From Candidatus Zipacnadia bacterium (GTDB lineage: Bacteria > Armatimonadota > Zipacnadia > Zipacnadales > UBA5352), in the NCBI GenBank assembly GCA_029820915.1, contig JALGUI010000069.1:1-9739 (forward strand): a stretch of 9,739 nucleotides of DNA, written 5' to 3'. Both the position numbers and the translations under genes were made by a program. Positions 6,220-9,739 of this stretch are shown in pieces. The stretch's first letter is position 1; each line of letters opens with the position of its first letter. The notes below the pieces were generated by a model that searched no databases, had not been told where the DNA came from, and saw only the letters and a program-made list of their open reading frames with translations.

Positions 6220-6750
6220 TCAGGCGGCCTCGGCCCCGCCCTGTTCGTCGGCGATCGCCTGGAGCGTGAAGACCAACTCCGAGATGAGCCCGCTGAGCGT
6301 GAACACCAGCTCGCGAACCGGTCCGGCGAAGCTACCGACCACCTCGGCGATGAGCTGGTCGCGGCCCCCCACCTTCGACAGGCGCTCGATCTCCTGCGGC
6401 GAGAGCACCCGGTCCTCCACCACGGCCGCCCGCACCGGTGGCTGATCGTGGTCCTTGGCGAACTCGGCCAGGACCTTCAGTGGCTCGATCGGGTCCGCCG
6501 TGCAGTAGGTCAGGGCGTTCGGTCCGGTCAGCAGTTCGGCCAGCGACTCGTAGCCGGTCCCGGCGACGGCAATCTTGAGCAAGCGGTTCTTGACCACCTG
6601 TAGCCTGCCCCCCACCTCGATGAGCCGGCCTCTGAGCTCATCCGCCTCGACGACCGTCAGCCCCTCGAAGGACGTGAGGTAGATGCTGGTGGCTGCGTCG
6701 AGACGCTCCTTCATCTCCTGCACTGCCTGCTTCTTTACCTCTGTGGGAAT
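6220..6750 (-). CDS. rplJ: Ribosomal protein L10 (uL10), probable AUU start
   Basis: uL10 anchors L7/L12 dimers to the 50S stalk base and usually represses its own operon by binding the mRNA leader. Recognisable segments are YLTSFEGLTVVEADELRGRL, the LQVVKNRLLKIA RNA-binding motif and PVRAAVVED. The C-terminal helix holds two copies of ELVFTL 11 residues apart, consistent with two L12-dimer binding sites. The only standard in-frame start is GTG 6723, which would give 167 residues, cut off the usual N-terminal helix and have no well-placed ribosome binding site. Reading nine codons further back gives (I)PTEVKKQAVQEM, which matches the M-P-T-E-x-K beginning common in L10. It starts at ATT 6748-6750, exactly 6 bases after GGAGGTGA, and gives 176 residues. 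No ATG, GTG or TTG lies between this point and the in-frame stop just upstream. I therefore call AUU as the start; a base error in the sequence is the alternative. Confidence 0.93.
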   Translation of the reverse strand: MPTEVKKQAVQEMKERLDAATSIYLTSFEGLTVVEADELRGRLIEVGGRLQVVKNRLLKIAVAGTGYESLAELLTGPNALTYCTADPIEPLKVLAEFAKDHDQPPVRAAVVEDRVLSPQEIERLSKVGGRDQLIAEVVGSFAGPVRELVFTLSGLISELVFTLQAIADEQGGAEAA

Positions 6751-6756
6751 CGCGGT

Positions 6757-6764
6757 TCACCTCC
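6757..6764 (-). promoter_or_regulatory. Near-ideal Shine-Dalgarno that sets the rplJ start
   Basis: The minus strand reads GGAGGTGA, an extended match to the anti-Shine-Dalgarno of 16S rRNA, and is preceded by further purines (GAGGGA). The spacing to ATT 6750 is 6 bases, within the usual range. The next in-frame standard codon, GTG 6723, is 33 bases away and too distant to use it. Confidence 0.85.
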
Positions 6765-6791
6765 TCCCTCTGCCCGGCGCCCGAATGCGAA

Positions 6792-6820
6792 GCGGGAGCG
6801 CCCAAGGCAGGCGCTCCCGC
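6792..6820 (-). terminator. Attenuator-like hairpin in the rplJ leader
   Basis: A perfect 11-bp stem (GCGGGAGCGCC/GGCGCTCCCGC on the minus strand) with a 7-nt loop lies about 40 bases before the rplJ start. It is followed by TTCGCATT rather than a U-tract. Its place between the L10-binding-like element and the ribosome binding site fits a transcriptional attenuator, as known for L10 leaders in Gram-positive bacteria. The identical CCGCTTCGCAT sequence also ends the proB hairpin. Confidence 0.55.
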
Positions 6821-6858
6821 GAAAGCACACGACGTCGCTTTGCGCTCGGATGCATCCT

Positions 6859-6925
6859 GGCCTCGGCTGGCGGAGCCCGGCGCTCCATTACGCCCCGCGG
6901 CTTGTGCGGGACACCGGCTGTCTTG
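6859..6925 (-). ncRNA. L10-leader-like cis-regulatory RNA element
   Basis: In the rplA-rplJ spacer, the minus strand carries AAGACAGCCGGTG (within 6912-6925) and GCCAGCCGAGG (within 6859-6871). These resemble the two halves of the kink-turn stem in known L10 leaders (AGACAG...GGUG and ...GCCGAGG). The GCCGG/CCAGC pairing has one C-A mismatch. Between them lie two short perfect hairpins, CCCGC/GCGGG (6894-6910) and GGAGC/GCTCC (6872-6886), giving a plausible closed fold. L10 with its L12 dimers binds such leaders to repress rplJL. The assignment rests on recalled motif similarity, not on a covariance search. The leader spans 6751-6966 overall. Confidence 0.55.
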
Positions 6926-6966
6926 AGCCTGAACTGATTCGGCTGAGATCGTACCCGGCTATCGCG

Positions 6967-7674
6967 TCACGCGACGGCCCGCCGCGTGACGACGTCCGAC
7001 ACCTCGACTTTGATCCCCGGCCCCATGGTGGACGACAGGGCGATGCCGCGGATGTAGCGGCCGGTCGCCGACGCGGGCCGCGCCGCCACGACCGCGTCCA
7101 TTAGGGTCCGGAAGTTCTCGCTCAACTGCTCCCTCGTGAAGGAGACGCGGCCGACGGGCACATGTAGCACGGCGCCTCGATCCATCTTGAACTCGACCTT
7201 GCCGCTCTTGAGGGACTCGACCGCGCCGCCGATGTCATCCGTGATGTTGCCCGCCTTCTTCGACGGCATGCGCGGGCCGAGTTGCTTGCCCAGGGGGCCA
7301 ACGATGCGCATCATCTGCGGCTGGGCCACCAGGACGTCGAACTCGTCCCAGCCGTCGCGGATGGCCTCGACCAGGTCCTCGCCGCCCACGCGCTCGGCCC
7401 CGGCGTCCTCGGCGTCGCGCACCGCCTCGCCCTCGGCGAAGACGGCCACCCTCGGGACCCTGCCGGTTCCGTGGGGCAAGACGACGGTCCCGCGCACGTT
7501 CTGGTCGCCCTTGCCCGCGGCCACGCCGAGCTTGATGGCGCACTCCACCGTCTCGTCGAAGCCCACGGTCGCGATCTCCTGGAGCAGCTCGAGGGCCTCG
7601 TCCAGCGTGTAGTCGCGCCGGACATCGACCTGCTCCCTCGCCTCCCCGTAGCGCCTGCTGTGCTTCCTGGGCAT
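6967..7674 (-). CDS. rplA: Ribosomal protein L1 (uL1)
   Basis: uL1 forms the L1 stalk of the 50S subunit, which moves deacylated tRNA out of the E site; in many bacteria it also represses the rplKA mRNA. The 235-residue length is normal. Typical segments are YTLDEALELLQEIA (22-35), DETVECAIKLGV (40-51), RGTVVLPHGTGR (61-72), VAVFAEGE (77-84), GKVEFKMDRGAVLHVPVG (158-175) and the C-terminal GRYIRGIALSSTMGPGIKV. The start ATG 7674 has AGAGGTGA five bases upstream; the longer open frame reaching 7833 is an Arg/Pro-rich shadow of rplK. The family's signature loop, usually GPRGLMPNPK, reads LGPRMPSKK here (133-140), so two residues are missing. The gene lies 55 bases after rplK. Confidence 0.97.
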   Translation of the reverse strand: MPRKHSRRYGEAREQVDVRRDYTLDEALELLQEIATVGFDETVECAIKLGVAAGKGDQNVRGTVVLPHGTGRVPRVAVFAEGEAVRDAEDAGAERVGGEDLVEAIRDGWDEFDVLVAQPQMMRIVGPLGKQLGPRMPSKKAGNITDDIGGAVESLKSGKVEFKMDRGAVLHVPVGRVSFTREQLSENFRTLMDAVVAARPASATGRYIRGIALSSTMGPGIKVEVSDVVTRRAVA

Positions 7675-7729
7675 GCGGCTCACCTCTGTGCGCGACGAAT
7701 CCTGACGTGATCGCGGACGGCCGCCCGAC

Positions 7730-8299
7730 CTAGCCGGTCTCGGCGGCCCCCTCGACCGCTTCAGCGCCCTCGGCCGCCTCAGAGCCCTCCTCGGCGGTCG
7801 GAGCCGCCGCGATGGCGGGCGTGACCGCCTCAACGACCGTGTCCTCCGGGGCCACGTACTGCGTGTCGGTCGCCTCCTCGACGACCTTGATGCCCATGCT
7901 CAGGGCGGTGCCGGCCACGATCCGCGCCGCCCCGTCCATGTCCCGGGCGTTGAGGTCCGCCATCTTGATCTCCGCGATCTCGCGGACCTGCTCCCACGTC
8001 ACCTCGCCCACGAACATCTTGCCCGCCTGCCCGCTCGCCTTCTCCAGCCCTGCGGCCTTCTTGAGCAGGCTCGATGCGGGGGGGCTCTTGGTGATGAAGT
8101 CGAAGCTGCGGTCGGCGTAGACCGTGATCTCGACCGGGATGATATCCCCCATCTGCTGCGCGGTCTGCGCATTGAAGGTCTTGCAGAAGTCCATGATGTT
8201 CAGACCGTGCTGGCCCAGAGCCGGGCCGACCGGCGGAGCCGGCGTGGCCTTGCCCGCCGGGCACTGGAGCTTGATGGTGGTCAGTACCTTCTTCGCCAT
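7730..8299 (-). CDS. rplK: Ribosomal protein L11 (uL11) with acidic C-terminal extension
   Basis: uL11 binds the GTPase-associated centre of 23S rRNA together with L10 and is needed for RelA activation and factor function. The N-terminal domain shows IKLQCPAGKATPAPPVGPAL (9-28, including the Pro-rich switch) and GLNIMDFCKTFN (32-43). The rRNA-binding C-terminal domain ends in ARIVAGTALSMGIKV (about 125-139). Typical L11 has about 141 residues; this one has 189. The extra 47 or so are Ala/Glu-rich and strongly acidic (for example AEEGSEAAEGAEAVEG). The start ATG 8299 is preceded by TAAGGAG, in which TAA is the nusG stop, so the two genes are tightly coupled with only 12 bases between them. Confidence 0.97.
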   Translation of the reverse strand: MAKKVLTTIKLQCPAGKATPAPPVGPALGQHGLNIMDFCKTFNAQTAQQMGDIIPVEITVYADRSFDFITKSPPASSLLKKAAGLEKASGQAGKMFVGEVTWEQVREIAEIKMADLNARDMDGAARIVAGTALSMGIKVVEEATDTQYVAPEDTVVEAVTPAIAAAPTAEEGSEAAEGAEAVEGAAETG

Positions 8300-8311
8300 G
8301 TCGGGCGCTCC

Positions 8312-8836
8312 TTACAGCTTCTCGACCTGCGTGAAGTCCAACTCCACCGGCGTCTCGCGACCGAAGATCGAGATGAGTACCTTGAGCGTCTCGCGCTCGG
8401 CGTTGACCTCGACGATCCTGCCGGTGAATTCACCGAACGGCCCCTCCGTCACGCGCACACTCTGATCGATCGCCCAGATCGCCTTGGGGCGCCGGCTCTC
8501 CTCGCCCACGACCTCGAGGATCTGCCTGACCTCCTCGGCCCTCAGGGGCACCGGCTGGTCGGATGAGCCGACGAAGTGGGTGACTCCGTTGGTCTGGGTG
8601 ATGAGCTGGCGCATCTCGTCGCTGGCGTCCACCTCGATGAGCACGTACCCCGGATAGAGCTTGCGCTTCACCTCGCGGCGCTGACCGCTGGCGGAGCGGA
8701 TCTCGGTCTCGGTGGGCACCAGGATGCGGCCGAGCAGGTGTGAGAGGTCCTTGGCCTCGGCCATCTTCTCGATGCTGGCCTTGACCTTGTTCTCCTTGCC
8801 TGTCAGCGTGTGGACAACGTACCACTGCTTGGCCAT
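8312..8836 (-). CDS. nusG: Transcription elongation/antitermination factor NusG
   Basis: NusG binds RNA polymerase through its NGN domain and uses its KOW domain to contact Rho or ribosomal protein S10, linking transcription with termination or translation. In the 174-residue protein the NGN domain begins with KQWYVVHTLTGKENKVKASI (3-22) and includes RKLYPGYVLIEVD and TNGVTHFVGS. The KOW domain (about 125-174) has VRVTEGPFGEFTGRIVEVN, LKVLISIFGRETPVEL and the usual ending VEKL. The length is typical, and no extra domain is inserted. The start ATG 8836 fits the family N-terminus; a modest purine-rich AGAGGCAGGG lies upstream. It follows secE by 37 bases and precedes rplK by 12, the common bacterial order. 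Confidence 0.98.
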   Translation of the reverse strand: MAKQWYVVHTLTGKENKVKASIEKMAEAKDLSHLLGRILVPTETEIRSASGQRREVKRKLYPGYVLIEVDASDEMRQLITQTNGVTHFVGSSDQPVPLRAEEVRQILEVVGEESRRPKAIWAIDQSVRVTEGPFGEFTGRIVEVNAERETLKVLISIFGRETPVELDFTQVEKL

Positions 8837-8873
8837 GTGCCCTGCCTCTTGTCCCGCCGATCGACGCCGCGCG

Positions 8874-9086
8874 CTACTTGTAGAGGCGCAGTGCCCCCAC
8901 GATGTTCGTGAAGATGATATCCAGAAGCCCAACCCAGACCGCGACAATGGCCACGGCCACGATAACGACGCCGGTGAAGGCATAGGTCTCCTCGTGGCTG
9001 GGCCAGACGACGCGCTGGAGTTCCATCCAGACGTCCTTGAGGAAGCTCCTAAGTTGCCTGAACGGACGGGTCAGACGCTCCAACAT
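8874..9086 (-). CDS. secE: Preprotein translocase subunit SecE
   Basis: SecE is the essential small subunit that clamps SecY in the SecYEG protein-export channel of the inner membrane. The 70-residue protein is of the short single-span type. An amphipathic N-terminal helix ends in the conserved DVWMELQRVVWPSHEE (18-33), and one membrane segment follows at about 37-58 (GVVIVAVAIVAVWVGLLDII). The start ATG 9086 has AGGAGAGG a few bases upstream. The open frame continuing toward 9482 runs through the tRNA gene and is not coding. The position between tRNA-Trp and nusG is the classic one. Confidence 0.95.
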   Translation of the reverse strand: MLERLTRPFRQLRSFLKDVWMELQRVVWPSHEETYAFTGVVIVAVAIVAVWVGLLDIIFTNIVGALRLYK

Positions 9087-9162
9087 CGATGTCCTCTCCT
9101 GGAGGCTCCCACGCGGCGCCGGCGAGCGGGCCCAACGGGAGCGACGCCCCGGGAGGTACACG

Positions 9163-9187
9163 GCGGGCGCCCAAGCACTGCGCCCGC
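9163..9187 (-). promoter_or_regulatory. Hairpin between tRNA-Trp and secE
   Basis: A perfect 8-bp GC stem (GCGGGCGC/GCGCCCGC) with a 9-nt loop lies in the 160-base spacer between the tRNA 3' end and the secE start. It has no U-tract. It may be a processing site, a partial terminator or part of the secE leader. The rest of the spacer (9087-9246) is GC-rich, with smaller palindromes such as GGCGCC but no clear promoter. Confidence 0.35.
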
Positions 9188-9246
9188 GTCGTGCCCTGTG
9201 TGGCCTCTTGTTGGCGCCTCCCAGCGGCGCCGCCCAGTTCCGTTGC

Positions 9247-9323
9247 TGGCAGGGGCAGCGGGACTCGAACCCACAACCGCCGGTTTTGGAGACCGGTGCT
9301 CTGCCAAATTGAGCTATGCCCCT
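9247..9323 (-). tRNA. trnW: tRNA-Trp (anticodon CCA), 3' CCA encoded
   Basis: On the minus strand the 77 bases fold as a full cloverleaf. The acceptor AGGGGCA pairs with TGCCCCT. The D-arm is GCTC/GAGC with a TTTGGCA-type loop. The anticodon stem CCGGT/ACCGG encloses CTCCAAA, giving anticodon CCA for UGG codons. The variable region has 5 bases. The T-arm GTGGG/CCCGC, with one G-T pair, encloses TTCGAGT. The discriminator is G73, which is typical for tRNA-Trp, and the 3' CCA is encoded. A tRNA-Trp beside secE is a widespread arrangement. Confidence 0.97.
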
Positions 9324-9355
9324 GCCCACGGCTTTCTGGGGCGAACGCGACCGTG

Positions 9356-9517
9356 CTACTTGCGCAGCCGCGTCTCCTTGTGTTCGGTATGTCTTCGGCA
9401 GACCGGGCAGTATTTGCGCAGCGTCAGGTTGTCCGGGCTGTTCTGCCGGTTCTTCTCCGTGTAGTAGTTGTATTCGCTGCACTCGCTGCAGCGGAGGATG
9501 ATCTTCGTTGCCGGCAT
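9356..9517 (-). CDS. rpmG: Ribosomal protein L33 (bL33), zinc-binding form
   Basis: bL33 is a small protein of the 50S subunit near the E site. The 53-residue protein reads MPATKIILRCSECSEYNYYT at its start and ends in KETRLRK. The SPDNLTLRKYCPVC block and the ending are characteristic of L33. Two CxxC pairs (C10/C13 and C37/C40) make it the zinc-binding version; many bacteria also have a paralogue lacking these cysteines. The ATG at 9517 gives the standard N-terminus, though only a weak GGAT-like ribosome binding site precedes it. It lies 18 bases after tuf and 32 bases before tRNA-Trp, so tuf, rpmG, trnW and secE are probably co-transcribed. Confidence 0.95.
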   Translation of the reverse strand: MPATKIILRCSECSEYNYYTEKNRQNSPDNLTLRKYCPVCRRHTEHKETRLRK

Positions 9518-9535
9518 AGTGTCACATCCGCCCCA

Positions 9536-9739
9536 TTACTCGATGACCTTGGTGACGACGCCCGCGCCGACCGTCAGACCGCCCTCGCGGACGGCAAAGC
9601 GAACGCCCTCTTCCATCGCGATCGGCTGGATCAACTCGATGCTCATGCTGACGTTGTCGCCAGGCATGACCATCTCCACGCCCTCAGGCAGCGTCACATC
9701 GCCGGTCACGTCCGTGGTGCGGAAGTAGAACTGCGGCCG
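9536..9739 (-). CDS. tuf: Elongation factor Tu, C-terminal 67 residues (partial, runs off the window)
   Basis: EF-Tu delivers aminoacyl-tRNA to the ribosome as a GTP complex. Only the end of the gene is inside the window. The visible part starts with RPQFYFRTTDVTGDVTLPEG, followed by MVMPGDNV, IAMEEGVRFAVREGG and TVGAGVVTKVIE before the TAA stop. This is the highly conserved domain 3 of EF-Tu, including part of the tRNA-contact surface. The GTPase domain lies beyond the right edge. tuf next to rpmG and secE is a common bacterial layout. Confidence 0.98.
   Translation of the reverse strand, partial: RPQFYFRTTDVTGDVTLPEGVEMVMPGDNVSMSIELIQPIAMEEGVRFAVREGGLTVGAGVVTKVIE

Noticed and set aside
7675..7833. 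Upstream extension of rplA overlapping the end of rplK
   Set aside because: Arg/Pro-rich shadow; ATG 7674 has a good Shine-Dalgarno and gives the standard L1 length.
9087..9482. Upstream extension of secE through the tRNA gene
   Set aside because: It crosses the tRNA-Trp gene and part of rpmG in another frame; SecE homology starts at ATG 9086.
1..9739. Mobile element, CRISPR array, defence or phage genes
   Set aside because: No transposase or integrase motifs, no direct-repeat arrays, and no base-composition break; both gene blocks look like ordinary chromosomal housekeeping sequence.

Overview
The window is GC-rich bacterial chromosome, with third codon positions mostly G or C. It holds two gene blocks that converge near position 4300. 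Most of it is housekeeping sequence. I found no mobile element, CRISPR array, toxin system or defence locus. Gene content alone does not fix the phylum. The diderm-style GT2, lipoprotein and GC-rich ribosomal genes would fit Armatimonadota, Chloroflexota or a similar poorly sampled group, but that is a guess.

Left block, plus strand: a membrane-anchored family-2 glycosyltransferase (58-1038); a 264-base gap holding a perfect 18-bp palindrome and a possible decayed minus-strand gene; a zinc-ribbon protein with four membrane segments (1303-1797); and a proline-biosynthesis pair in the order proA (1869-3122) then proB (3134-4267). The block ends in a strong hairpin at 4289-4319.

Right block, minus strand, read from the right edge: the 3' end of tuf, rpmG (a 53-residue ORF on the minus strand), tRNA-Trp(CCA), secE, nusG, rplK, rplA, a structured L10-type leader, rplJ, rplL, a TPR-like protein and a small acidic lipoprotein. 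This is the classical tuf-secE-nusG-rplKAJL cluster. rpoB and rpoC, its usual continuation, are absent: two unknown genes follow rplL, and then the convergent proB.

How the genes work together: EF-Tu, L33, L11, L1, L10, L7/L12 and tRNA-Trp serve translation. L11, L10 and L7/L12 form the stalk that recruits GTPases such as EF-Tu. NusG tunes RNA polymerase and links it to ribosomes. SecE is part of the SecYEG translocon. ProB and ProA carry out the first two steps from glutamate to proline.

The best leads are an apparent AUU start codon for rplJ behind a near-ideal Shine-Dalgarno, the loss of rpoBC linkage, an acidic C-terminal extension on L11, a two-residue deletion in the L1 signature loop, the reversed proA-proB order, and an identical 11-nt sequence at the 3' end of two hairpins that lack a U-tract.
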